Shown: positions 11,212 through 20,286 of the stretch, in pieces | Numbering within the stretch: the first letter of the stretch is position 1 | How the letters are laid out: every line of letters begins with the position of its first letter | Source: Closterium sp. NIES-65 | Lineage: Eukaryota > Streptophyta > Zygnematophyceae > Desmidiales > Closteriaceae | Reading direction: 5' to 3' | DNA length: 64,000 nt | Assembly (NCBI GenBank): GCA_948144175.1 | Contig: CANXME010000511.1 | Coordinates: forward strand, 5,001-69,000 | The notes under the pieces: generated by a model | What the model was told of the DNA's origin: nothing | Seen by the model: the letters and a program-made list of their open reading frames with translations, nothing else | Database searches by the model: none | Made by a program: the position numbers and the translations under genes

Positions 11212-12830
11212 GTCTCACTCGATCAGAAGGTAGGAAATATATAAATATAGTGAGCTAATAAGGCTTGAAAGGAATCTAATGCATATGTATATGGAAAATG
11301 GTGCATTGGCCAGGTCGGTCAGTATGGGAACTTAGAGTGCAAATGCCTGGGAGAACGGAACCGCTCAGATCTCGCATAGTACACGGAATCTAGTGGTCTC
11401 ACTCAAATATAAGGTAGGAAATATATCAATCGAGTGAAGGTAAGGGTCTGAAAGGTAACTAACGCACATGTCTAGAGAAAATGGTGCATCGGCCAGTCTG
11501 GCCGGCATTTAGCACTTATAGTGCAAGTGGGGCCAGGGAGAACGGAAACGCTCGTTTCTCAAAAAGGAGAGGGAATCTTGCGGTCTCACTCGATCAGAAG
11601 GTGGGAAATATAAAAATCTAGTGAGCTAATAAGGTTTGAAAGGAATCTAATGCATATGTATATGGAAAATGGTGCATTGGCCAGGTCGGTCAGTATGGGA
11701 ACTTAGAGTGCAAATGCCTGGGAGAACGGAACCGCTCAGATCTCGCATAGTATACGGAATCTAGTGGTCTCACTCAAATAAAAGGTAGGAAATATATTAA
11801 TCCAGTGAACTTAAGGGTTTGAAAGGTACGTGACACACATGTGTAGAGAAAATGGTGCATCGGCCAGTCTGGCCGGCATTTCGCACTTATAGTGCAAGTG
11901 GGGCCAGGGAGAACGGAAACGGTCGTTTCTCAAAAAGTAGAGGGAATCTAGCGGTCTCATTCGATCAGAAGGTGGGAAATATATAATTCTAGTGAGCTAA
12001 TAAGGTTTGAAAGGAATCTAATGCATATGTATATGGAAAATGGGGCATTGGCCAGGTCGGTTAGTATGGGAACTTAGAGTGCAAATGCCTGTGAGAACGG
12101 AACCGCTCATATCTCGCATAGTACACGGAATCTAGCGGTCTCACTCAAATATAAGGTAGGAAATCTATAAATCGAGTGAACGTAAGGGTTTGAAAGGTAA
12201 CTAACGCACATGTGTAGAGAAAACGGTGCATCGGCCAGTCTGGCTGGCATTTCGCACTTATAGTGCAAGTGGGGCCAAGGAGAACGGAAACGCTCGTTTC
12301 TCAAAAAGTAGAGGGAATCTAGCGGTCTCACTCGATCAAAAGGTGGGAAATATATAAATCTAGTGAGCTAATAAGGTTCGAAAGGAATCTAATGCATATG
12401 TATATGGAAAATGGTGCATTGGCCAGGTCGGTCAGTATGGGAACTTAGAGTGCAAATGCCTGGGAGAACGGAACCGCTCAGATCTCGCATAAGACACGGA
12501 ATCTAGCCATCTCACTCAAATATAAGGTAGGAAATATATTAGTCGAGTGAACGTAAGGGTTTGAAAGGTAACTAACGCACATGTGTAGAGAAAATGGTGC
12601 ATCGGCCAGTTTGGCCGGCATTTCGCACTTATAGTGCAAGTAGGGCCAGGGAGAACGGAAACGCTCGTTTCTCAAAAACTAGAGGGAATCTAGCGGTCTC
12701 ACTCGATCAGAAGGTGGGAAATATATAAATCTAGTCAGCTAAAAAGGTTTGAAAGAAATCTAATGCATATGTATACGGAAAATGGTGCATTGGCCAGGTC
12801 GGTCAGTATGGGAACCTAGAGTGCAAATGC
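11212..12830. repeat. Satellite block S2
   Basis: About 4.4 units of the 371-bp A/B dimer, continuing S1 in phase across E1 and continued by S3 across E2. It begins inside the start of a B monomer and ends in a B monomer at GTGCAAATGC. No gene is seen. Confidence 0.95.
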
Positions 12831-12962
12831 TGTCAGAACATATAGCTTACTTGTTTGTGTAGGCTATAGTGGGGTATCCCATAGGGGGTACAACACAATT
12901 AGGGTTTCCTATTTGTACTCACTTCGTTCATACTCATTTCCATTCTCGTTCAATTCTTCTCA
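12831..12962 (+). repeat. E2 5' LTR (132 bp)
   Basis: TGTCAGAACATATAGC ... CTTCTCA. Identical by eye to 20155-20286. Expected to carry promoter and polyadenylation signals; TATAG-type sequences are present, but I cannot fix the transcription start. Confidence 0.96.
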
Positions 12963-12974
12963 TGGTATCAGAGC
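12963..12974 (+). promoter_or_regulatory. E2 primer-binding site
   Basis: TGGTATCAGAGC directly after the 5' LTR: the standard plant Copia PBS, complementary to the 3' end of initiator-Met tRNA. Confidence 0.93.
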
Positions 12975-13918
12975 AGGTCCCCTCCTAGGGACTGTTCCTA
13001 GGGCCCACCGAAGCTCGCCCCGAGGCGCGCGTTCTTTTTTTTTAGCGACCCTGCGTGTCGCCCCTACCGTCGCGCTCCCGCTGCTCCCTCCTCTTACGGC
13101 CGCCCGCCCTAGTGCCCTGACGGCGGACCGCCCTAGCGCCCTGACGGCCGCCCGCCCTAGCGCCCTGACGGCCGTCCGCCCTAGCTCCCGAGCGCCAACC
13201 GCCCTAGCGCCCTGACGGCCGCCCGCCCTAGCGCCCTGACGGCCGCCCGCCCCAGTGCCCAAGCGCCGCCCGCCCTAGCGCCCGAGCGCCGCCCGCCCTA
13301 GCGCCCGAGCGCCGCCCGCCCTAGCGCCCGAGCGCCGCCCGCCCTAGAGCCCTGACGGCCGCCCGCCCTAGCGCCCGAGCGCCGCTCGCCCTAGCGCTCT
13401 GACGGCCGCCCGCCCTAGCGCCCGTGCGCCACTCGCCCGAGCCCCCTGACGGCCGGCCGCCCGCCCTAGCGCCCGAGGGCCGCCCGCCCGAACGCCTGAG
13501 CGCCGCCCGCCGTCGCCCCACCGCCCTAGCGCCTGACGCCCGCGAGCCGCCCGTCGCAGCCGCCCGTGACCTCCCTGAGCCGCCCGCGCCGCCGTCCCTG
13601 AGCCGCCTGTGCAGCCGCCCGCGAGCCGCCAGTGAGCCGCCCGTCGCGACACCAGCGCCGCACGAGCCGCCCGTACAGCCCAGCAGCCCGAGCCGCCCGA
13701 GCCGCCCGCGCCGCCCCAGCAACCCGAGCCGCCCGAGCCGCCCAAGCCGCCCGAGCCGCGCGAGCCGCCCGAGCCGCCCCAGCCGCCCGAGCCGCCCGAG
13801 CCGCCCGCGCCGCCCCAGCAACTTGAGCCGCCCGAGCCGTGCCGCTGTTCCTGAGCTGTGTTCCTCTGCTACTGCACTGCCCGACTCTCCCAGCCCGGTG
13901 AGACTTTCAGCTGCTGCC
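12975..13918 (+). other. E2 GC-rich 5' leader with 23-bp-type minisatellite
   Basis: Starts AGGTCCCCTCC, passes GGGCCCACCGAAG and a T run (about 13026-13042), then from about 13080 holds many variants of a ~23-bp unit (GCCCGCCCTAGCGCCCGAGC plus GCC), followed from about 13670 by CCGAGCCGC-type repeats. An open frame runs in from 13424, but its product is only Pro/Arg/Ala low complexity. The Gag start chosen is the ATG at 13919, where similarity to E1, E3n and E4 begins. Confidence 0.8.
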
Positions 13919-16900
13919 ATGGCCACCCCCAATGTCCTTACTTTTGACGCTGAGGGGAGGGCCATTGACTTTGCCGTCTGGATTGAAGACCTGCAGCTGT
14001 ACTTACTATGTGATGCGATAGATGAGGTCTCTCTCTTTGACTTTGTCTCTGGCGCTGTCCCTGCCCCACCTGCTGATGCTGACTCTGCCGTTCGCTCCAA
14101 GTGGGCGACCCGCGATGCTGCTGCACGTCTTGCTGTGCGTCGCCACCTCCCTTCCTCTGAGCGTGCCCACTTTAGTCAGTGCAAGACCGCTCAGGCCTTG
14201 TACGACGCTGTAGTTGCACGCTACTCCTCCCCTTCCTCCGCTACCCTTAGCCGCCTCATGCTACCGTTTCTCTTCCCTGACCTCGCCTCCTTTCCCACTG
14301 TTGCTGACCTCGTTACCCACCTCCGTGCTAGTGACACCCGCTACCGCGCTGCCCTTCCTACTGAGTTCCGCGCTGCGAACCCTCCTCCCATGTACATCAC
14401 TCTCTACTTTCTCGTCACCCGTCTCCCTGAGTCCCTTCGTGCCGTTAGGGACCAGTTTCTCTCTGTCTGTCCCACCACTCTCACTGTCGATCTCCTTGAG
14501 GAGTCCCTGCTAGCGGCTGAGAAGAGTATTGTCGCTGTAGGGGCCTCTCAGGGTGACCCTCGCACCCCCATCTTTGAGGGGTGTGGTCCTTCCCCCCTGC
14601 TGCCCTCTGTCGCCTCTGCCGCTGCGGCCGACCTCACTGGTTTTGAGTCGGTCGGCGCGGCGTCTGCCCCCAGCGGCAGACGCCGCTCTGGCAAGGGCAA
14701 AGGGGGCAAGGGAGCGGGTGGAGCTAGAGGGGGCGGTGGAGGAGGCGGTGGGGGTGGCGGGGGGAGTGGGGGTGGCGGTGGGGGTGGTGGCGGGAGTGGA
14801 GGTACTGGTGGCGGCGGTGGAGGCGGAGGTGGCGGCGGAGGTGGTAGCGGAGGAGGCGGTGGGAGCGGTGGGAGCGACGGTCCTGGTGGGGGAGGTGGCG
14901 GTGGAGACGGGGGTGGCGGTGGAGGCGGGGGTGGCGGTGGAGGCGGGGGTCGGAGTGGCTCGTCCCAGCGGAGCAGCTCTGGGGGTGGTCAGCGCCAGCA
15001 GCAGCACCAGCAGCAGCAGCAGCCGCAGCAGCAGCCACAGCAGCAGCAGCGCTCTCGCACCGTCCCCGGCCCTCAGCAGCTCCGTGAGTGGTACTTGCAG
15101 CGTCAGCGTGGTGGTGCGCTTGGTCCCTGCCCCTACGTTCTTCGCACAAGTGACCGTGCAGGGGAGAGGTGTGGAGGCGCCCACACAGCCCGCCGCTGCT
15201 TTGGCCGCCTGACCGACGCCTGGCGTCAGCAGTTTCCGGAGGCCGCTGAGATCCCCCGCTGGGGAGAGCTGTCTAGGGCTGGTGTAGCTATTTATGATCT
15301 TGATTTTGATGCTATTCTCTCTGCTATGTATGCTGTGACTGGTAGTGATGAGGATGACTGTTACCGGTGTTTCCCGCCCGACCCGGGCATTGGTACTGCC
15401 GCGTCAGGTACTGGTGAGGCTGCTGCTCTAGGTGCCACTGCGTCTGTGCTCTCAGGTGCTGGTGAGTCTGCCCTCTCAGGTACTGTGTCGGCTTCGGCCT
15501 CTCACACCTTCACCCTTGACTCTGGAGCGTCTCGCTCCTTGTTTAGGGACCGCACCACTCTCACGCCGCTGAGTCGGCCGGTTGCGGTGTCCCTGGCTGA
15601 CCCCTCTGGGGGGCCTGTCCTGTCTCGCTTCTCCACTGTCCTCCCGTGTCCGGCGGCCCCCTCTGGCACCCTGACTGGTCTCTACCTCCCCTCGTTCTCG
15701 ACTAACTTGGTGAGTGGTGCTGACCTCCAGGATGCGGGTGTCCACCAGTTCACCCCTGCTCGTCAGCGGGTGACCCACTGCACGGAGGCGGATACAGGTC
15801 GCCACCTGGCTACGTTTACACGTCGGCCAGGGTCGAGCCTGTACACACTGACCACTGCTTCTCCTCCAGGTGCTGAGTCTGGTAGGGTCCTCTCGTCTGG
15901 TCAGGTGTTTGCTGCAGCATCCAGGTCTGGTCCTGAGTCTGCCCCCTGCTTGTGTCGTCGTCTGTCTCACGAGACCCTCCTCTGGCACCACCGCCTTGGC
16001 CACCCCTCTCTGCTTCGGCTCACAGGCATGGCCTCGCGAGTCCTTGTGTCTGGTCTTCCCCGGTCTCTCCCTCCCCTTCCTCCGGGCCCTGGCCCTACCT
16101 GTGTCCCCTGTGTCGAGGGGCGCCAGCGTGCTGCCCCTCACTCCTCCCAGTTTCCTCCGACAGAGGCCCCGTTGCAGACGCTTCACATGGACGTGTGGGG
16201 CCCAGCCCGCGTTCGTGGACAGGGCCAGGAGCGCTACTTCCTGCTGGTGGTTGACGACTACTCGCGTTACACCACAGTCTTCCCCTTGCGCAGCAAGGGT
16301 GAGGTCACTGAGGTGTTGATCGACTGGATCCGCGCAGCTCGTCTCCAGCTTCGGAGGAGCTTTGGCTCTGACTTCCCTGTTTTACGTCTGCACTCGGACA
16401 GAGGCGAAGAGTTCTCCTCTGGCCTCCTGAGTGCCTACTGTCGTGCGCGAGGCATCCGTCAGACCTTCACGCTTCCGGACTCACCACAGCAGAATGGGAT
16501 TGCTGGGCGCCGCATTGGCATGGTCATGGACGTCGCTCGTACGTCCATGATGCATGCGGCTGCTCCCCATTTTCTGTGGCCGTTTGCGGTCAGTTACGCT
16601 GCGCACCAGATCAACCTCCACCCCAGGGTCTCTCGACCGGAGACCTCCCCAGCTCTGCTGTGGACGGGGAAGGTTGGCGATGCGTCGGCGTTCCGGGTCT
16701 GGGGATCTCGGGCGTTTGTTCGCGACCTGTCTGTGGACAAGCTGTCCCCTCGTGCTTCTCCCTGCGTCTTCCTGGGGTTCCCCCCCGACGCCCCTGGGTG
16801 GCAGTTTTACCACCCCACCTCTCGACGTGTTCTGTCCTCCCAGGACGTCACGTTCGACGAGTCGGTACCCTACTACCGCCTCTTCCCCTACCGCACTCCG

Positions 16901-19900
16901 TCCCTCCCCCCACCCCCGCTCTTCTTGGTACCAGGTCCCCCCCCGGTAGTCCCCCTCCCCCCTCAGGGTCCTGCCCCTTCAGGTGTGTCCCAGGTAGACG
17001 CGGTCGAGCCTGTCGAGGTCACTGGTGACTCTGGTGCTGCTGCGGGAGCTGAGCCTGGGGGTGCGGAGTCTGGGGGTGCTAAGCCTGGAGGTGCCGAGTC
17101 TGGGGGTGCTGAGCCTGGGGGTGCTGAGCCTGGGGGTGCTGTGCCTGGGGGTGCTGAGCCTGGAGGTGCCGAGTCTGGGAGTACTGTGCCTGGGAGTACT
17201 GTGCCTGGGGGTGCTGAGCCTGGGGGTGCTGCGCCTGGGGGTGCTTTGCCTGAGGTTGCTGAGCCTGGGGGTGCCGTGCCTGGGGGTGCTGTGTCTAGGG
17301 GTTCTGAGCCTGGAGGTGCTGTGCCTGGGGGTGCTTCGTCTCGCCGGGAGCCACTCTCCCCACAAGAGCTGCGTGAGTGGTTTGCCAGGCGCTGGAGGCG
17401 TGCTGCTGGTGCGGGTGGTTCTTCGGCTGCAGAGGGTACTGCTGCCGCGCGTCCCGCCGGTGCTCGTACTGTGGGTGCTGGAGCTGCTGGGTCTGAGGGT
17501 TCTCCTGGAGCTGGTCCTGCTGAGGGTGTTGGCGCTGAGCCTGCCGTTGGCGGTCCGACTGACAGTGCTCCTGGTGCTGCGGCTGGGGGTTCTGGAGCTT
17601 CTGGTGGTGCTGCTGGAGGTGCTGCTGGAGTGGGTGCTCCTGCCGGGGCTGCTGGTGCTGTTCCTGCTGTTTCTAGCGTCGCCGCGCGGCCCCGACCGTA
17701 CTTCGTTCCGCTCCTGCAGCAGGTTCTTGGTCTTACACCTCCTCCTCCTCCCTTAGAGGGTCCGCAGCCTGTCCGGTCACAGCCACAGCTACAGCCTGCC
17801 TCCCCTTTGCCTGCTCCTTCTCCCTACGCTGGTCCGACTGGAGGTCTTACTAAGCGTCATGAGCCTGCGTCTCGTCCTGTGTCGCCTGTTCGTACTGAGC
17901 GCGCTAGTGGTCGCGGGTCGCGTCAGCGTCCTCCTCCTGTCCCTGGCACGCACCGGATGTCACTGCGTCCGTCCACTGCTCCTCTGCGTGCCCCTTTGCC
18001 TTCTCCTCCTGCTTCCTCTCTTCCTGCTCTTGCCGACCCGGAGTCGGACTCTCTTCGTGCTGCCAGTCCTACTGTCACGCGTCTCCTGGCTACTGCTGTC
18101 ACTGACCCCTCCTTCGAGTCGTCTGCTGTGTCTGCCCTTGTCACTGAGCTTGTCGACTTTGCTGCGCGCTGTCGTCTAGACTACGCTGCTCGTCTTGTCA
18201 CTGAGTCTGAGTCCGCCTGTCCTCCGTCCGTCGGGGGTGAGGGTGCCCTTGGCACGGACGTCCTTGAGGACAGGCAGGAGGAGTTCCAGTGTCTGGCCGC
18301 CGCTTCACCTCGTCTCGCGTCTGTACTGCTAGCCCCTGAGGAAGACCCGGATGCACCAGACATCCCGACTCCGCGCTCTTACGCGGAGGCGATAGAGGGT
18401 CCCTACTCCTCTCAGTGGCAGGCAGCTATGGATGCAGAGATGGCTTCCTGGAAGTCCACAGGCACCTATGTTGACGCTGTTCCCCCTCCTGGGGCGAACA
18501 TCGTCAGTGGCATGTGGATCTTCAGGGTGAAGCGGCCGCCGGGTTCTCCGCCTGTCTTCAAGGCGCGTTACGTGGCTCGTGGCTTCAGTCAGCGGCAGGG
18601 GGTTGACTACTTTCAGACCTTCTCCCCCACCCCGAAGATGACCACTCTTCGGGTTCTGCTGCACGTTGCTGCTCACCGTGACTACGAGCTGCACTCTCTC
18701 GACTTCAGCACAGCTTTCTTGCAGGGCAGCCTGCACGAGGAGATCTGGCTGCGTCGCCCACCTGGCTTCACTGGGTCTTTCCCTCCTGGTACCCAGTGGA
18801 GTCTCCGGCGTCCAGTCTACGGTCTCCGCCAGGCGCCACGTGAGTGGCACGACACACTGAGGACTACGCTCGCGGCACTTGGGTTTGCTCCTTCCACTGC
18901 CGAGCCGTCGCTGTTTCTGCGCACCGACACCTCTCTGCCGCCGTTCTACATCCTCGTGTACGTCGACGACTTGGTCTTTGCCACAGCTGACACTGCTGGA
19001 CTCGCCTACGTGAAGTCCGAGCTGCAGAAGAGACACACGTGCACTGACCTGGGTGAACTGCGCAGCTACCTTGGCTTGCAGATCACCCGGGACAGAGCAC
19101 GCCGCACCATTACCCTGACTCAGTCACACATGGTGCAGCAGGTCCTTCAGCGCTTCGGCTTCACGTACTCCTCGCCTCAGGCCACTCCTCTGCCTACTCG
19201 CCACTCGCTCTCAGCTCTGCCTTCGGATGAGTCCGTAGAGTCAAGTGGCCCGTTTGCAGAGCTTGTTGGCTGCCTCATGTACCTAATGACCTGCACACGA
19301 CCTGACCTCGCATACCCTCTTAGCATTCTCGCACGCTTTGTTGCTCCTGGGAGACACCGACCAGAGCACATGGCTGCAGCAAAGAGGGTGTTGCGCTACT
19401 TGTGCAGTACGTCGGGCATGGGGCTAGTGCTTCGAGGGCGCAGTCCAGTGGTCCTCACTGGGCACGCAGACGCTTCTTGGGCTGACGACCAGGCTACGCA
19501 GCGGTCGTCACAGGGTTACACCTTCAGCCTTGGTTCCGGCTCTGTCTCGTGGCGGGCTACCCGCTCGTCTTCTGTTCTCGGCTCCAGTTTTGAGGCTGAG
19601 ATCTCTGCTGGGGCTATGGCTGCACAGGAGTTACGCTGGCTCACCTACCTGCTGACCGATCTTGGAGAGCAGCCTCGTTCTCCTACAGTCCTGTACGTAG
19701 ACAACAAGGCCATGCTGGCCTTGTGTCGAGAGCAGCGACTGGAGCACAGAACGAAGCACATTGCTCTTCGCTACTTTCTTGCTCGTGAGCTACAGCAGCG
19801 TGGACAACTGCGACTTGCGTACGTGGCCTCTGAGGCCAACACTGCTGATGTCTTCACCAAGGCACTTGCGCCTTGTGATCATCAGCGTTGCTGCACGCAG

Positions 19901-19942
19901 TTGGGTCTTGTGCCTGTCTTGCCTCACTTGCTCTCCTCTTGA
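13919..19942 (+). CDS. E2 Copia Gag-Pol polyprotein (2007 aa)
   Basis: One frame encodes all retrotransposon functions. Gag N-terminal domain is at about 1-255 (MATPNVLTFDAEG). Then come a Gly-rich tract (about 265-346), a Gln-rich stretch (357-379), PQQLREWY, and a Cys/His motif C404-x13-C418-x3-H422-x4-C427 in place of the usual CCHC knuckle. The aspartic protease has DSGAS with Asp534. GAG-pre-integrase zinc ligands are HH 690-691, H695, C728 and C731. The integrase has Asp758 and Asp827, but residue 863, the D,D-35-E glutamate position, is Gly (GGG at 16505-16507). A GGAEP linker follows. RT is at about 1516-1770 with YVDD at 1681-1684, and RNase H has Asp1851, Glu1892/1894, Asp1928 and Asp1977. 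E4 has Glu at the integrase position. Other departures from E4 are HSDRGEEF and SSFEAEIS. The start at 13919 is preferred over the upstream Met at 13424, which adds only repeat-encoded residues. Confidence 0.95.
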   Translation: MATPNVLTFDAEGRAIDFAVWIEDLQLYLLCDAIDEVSLFDFVSGAVPAPPADADSAVRSKWATRDAAARLAVRRHLPSSERAHFSQCKTAQALYDAVVARYSSPSSATLSRLMLPFLFPDLASFPTVADLVTHLRASDTRYRAALPTEFRAANPPPMYITLYFLVTRLPESLRAVRDQFLSVCPTTLTVDLLEESLLAAEKSIVAVGASQGDPRTPIFEGCGPSPLLPSVASAAAADLTGFESVGAASAPSGRRRSGKGKGGKGAGGARGGGGGGGGGGGGSGGGGGGGGGSGGTGGGGGGGGGGGGGSGGGGGSGGSDGPGGGGGGGDGGGGGGGGGGGGGGRSGSSQRSSSGGGQRQQQHQQQQQPQQQPQQQQRSRTVPGPQQLREWYLQRQRGGALGPCPYVLRTSDRAGERCGGAHTARRCFGRLTDAWRQQFPEAAEIPRWGELSRAGVAIYDLDFDAILSAMYAVTGSDEDDCYRCFPPDPGIGTAASGTGEAAALGATASVLSGAGESALSGTVSASASHTFTLDSGASRSLFRDRTTLTPLSRPVAVSLADPSGGPVLSRFSTVLPCPAAPSGTLTGLYLPSFSTNLVSGADLQDAGVHQFTPARQRVTHCTEADTGRHLATFTRRPGSSLYTLTTASPPGAESGRVLSSGQVFAAASRSGPESAPCLCRRLSHETLLWHHRLGHPSLLRLTGMASRVLVSGLPRSLPPLPPGPGPTCVPCVEGRQRAAPHSSQFPPTEAPLQTLHMDVWGPARVRGQGQERYFLLVVDDYSRYTTVFPLRSKGEVTEVLIDWIRAARLQLRRSFGSDFPVLRLHSDRGEEFSSGLLSAYCRARGIRQTFTLPDSPQQNGIAGRRIGMVMDVARTSMMHAAAPHFLWPFAVSYAAHQINLHPRVSRPETSPALLWTGKVGDASAFRVWGSRAFVRDLSVDKLSPRASPCVFLGFPPDAPGWQFYHPTSRRVLSSQDVTFDESVPYYRLFPYRTPSLPPPPLFLVPGPPPVVPLPPQGPAPSGVSQVDAVEPVEVTGDSGAAAGAEPGGAESGGAKPGGAESGGAEPGGAEPGGAVPGGAEPGGAESGSTVPGSTVPGGAEPGGAAPGGALPEVAEPGGAVPGGAVSRGSEPGGAVPGGASSRREPLSPQELREWFARRWRRAAGAGGSSAAEGTAAARPAGARTVGAGAAGSEGSPGAGPAEGVGAEPAVGGPTDSAPGAAAGGSGASGGAAGGAAGVGAPAGAAGAVPAVSSVAARPRPYFVPLLQQVLGLTPPPPPLEGPQPVRSQPQLQPASPLPAPSPYAGPTGGLTKRHEPASRPVSPVRTERASGRGSRQRPPPVPGTHRMSLRPSTAPLRAPLPSPPASSLPALADPESDSLRAASPTVTRLLATAVTDPSFESSAVSALVTELVDFAARCRLDYAARLVTESESACPPSVGGEGALGTDVLEDRQEEFQCLAAASPRLASVLLAPEEDPDAPDIPTPRSYAEAIEGPYSSQWQAAMDAEMASWKSTGTYVDAVPPPGANIVSGMWIFRVKRPPGSPPVFKARYVARGFSQRQGVDYFQTFSPTPKMTTLRVLLHVAAHRDYELHSLDFSTAFLQGSLHEEIWLRRPPGFTGSFPPGTQWSLRRPVYGLRQAPREWHDTLRTTLAALGFAPSTAEPSLFLRTDTSLPPFYILVYVDDLVFATADTAGLAYVKSELQKRHTCTDLGELRSYLGLQITRDRARRTITLTQSHMVQQVLQRFGFTYSSPQATPLPTRHSLSALPSDESVESSGPFAELVGCLMYLMTCTRPDLAYPLSILARFVAPGRHRPEHMAAAKRVLRYLCSTSGMGLVLRGRSPVVLTGHADASWADDQATQRSSQGYTFSLGSGSVSWRATRSSSVLGSSFEAEISAGAMAAQELRWLTYLLTDLGEQPRSPTVLYVDNKAMLALCREQRLEHRTKHIALRYFLARELQQRGQLRLAYVASEANTADVFTKALAPCDHQRCCTQLGLVPVLPHLLSS
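17043..17335 (+). repeat. 15-bp GGAEP minisatellite in E2 gag-pol
   Basis: About 19-20 variants of GGGGGTGCTGAGCCT encode GGAEP/GGAES/GGAVP units between integrase and RT. It is followed by the SRREPLSPQELREWF motif (about 17340-17385) and Ala/Gly-rich sequence. E4, E1, E3 and E3n have the same repeat with different copy numbers. Confidence 0.92.
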
Positions 19943-20154
19943 CCTTGCTTGTCCCTTCGCATACATATACTCTTGCTCTTGCTTGCTTGACTCTTGTATA
20001 CCTCTATATATGATCTTGCATGTGAACTGGCCTTGTGGCCTTTGAACTTGTGCTCGGAATGCGTGGTGACTTTGTGATCCACCCTGAGCTTTGCTTTGCT
20101 TTGCTTGACTGGTCTTGTGACCCCTTGTTCTCCCCCACTTTGCCTATGGGGGTG
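19943..20154 (+). other. E2 3' UTR with polypurine tract and hairpin
   Basis: The last nine bases, ATGGGGGTG (20146-20154), abut the 3' LTR and are the polypurine tract. CCCCCA at 20132-20137 is complementary to TGGGGG at 20147-20152, with a 9-nt loop, so the PPT can fold into a short hairpin. The GTGATCCACCCTGAGC block and CTTTG repeats are shared with the other copies. Confidence 0.82.
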
Positions 20155-20286
20155 TGTCAGAACATATAGCTTACTTGTTTGTGTAGGCTATAGTGGGGTA
20201 TCCCATAGGGGGTACAACACAATTAGGGTTTCCTATTTGTACTCACTTCGTTCATACTCATTTCCATTCTCGTTCAATTCTTCTCA
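20155..20286 (+). repeat. E2 3' LTR (132 bp)
   Basis: Identical to 12831-12962 by eye. It is followed by the AATGC duplication and satellite. Confidence 0.96.

Larger units (their letters stand above)
12831..20286 (+). mobile_element. Copia element E2, recent, near-intact
   Basis: A 7456-bp LTR retrotransposon with identical 132-bp LTRs, a 5-bp target duplication AATGC (12826-12830 and 20287-20291) and one uninterrupted Gag-Pol frame. Satellite phase is restored exactly when the element and one duplication copy are removed (GTGCAAATGC joins CTGGGAG). Domain order Gag-PR-IN-RT-RNaseH identifies Copia (Pseudoviridae-type), not Gypsy. Identical LTRs indicate a recent insertion. One integrase catalytic residue is substituted (see the CDS), so the copy may not move on its own. 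Confidence 0.97.

Noticed and set aside
13424..13918. N-terminal extension of the E2 polyprotein by 165 residues
   Set aside because: It is encoded by the leader minisatellite, is Pro/Arg/Ala-rich and has no counterpart in E4, E1 or E3n; the conserved start is the ATG at 13919.
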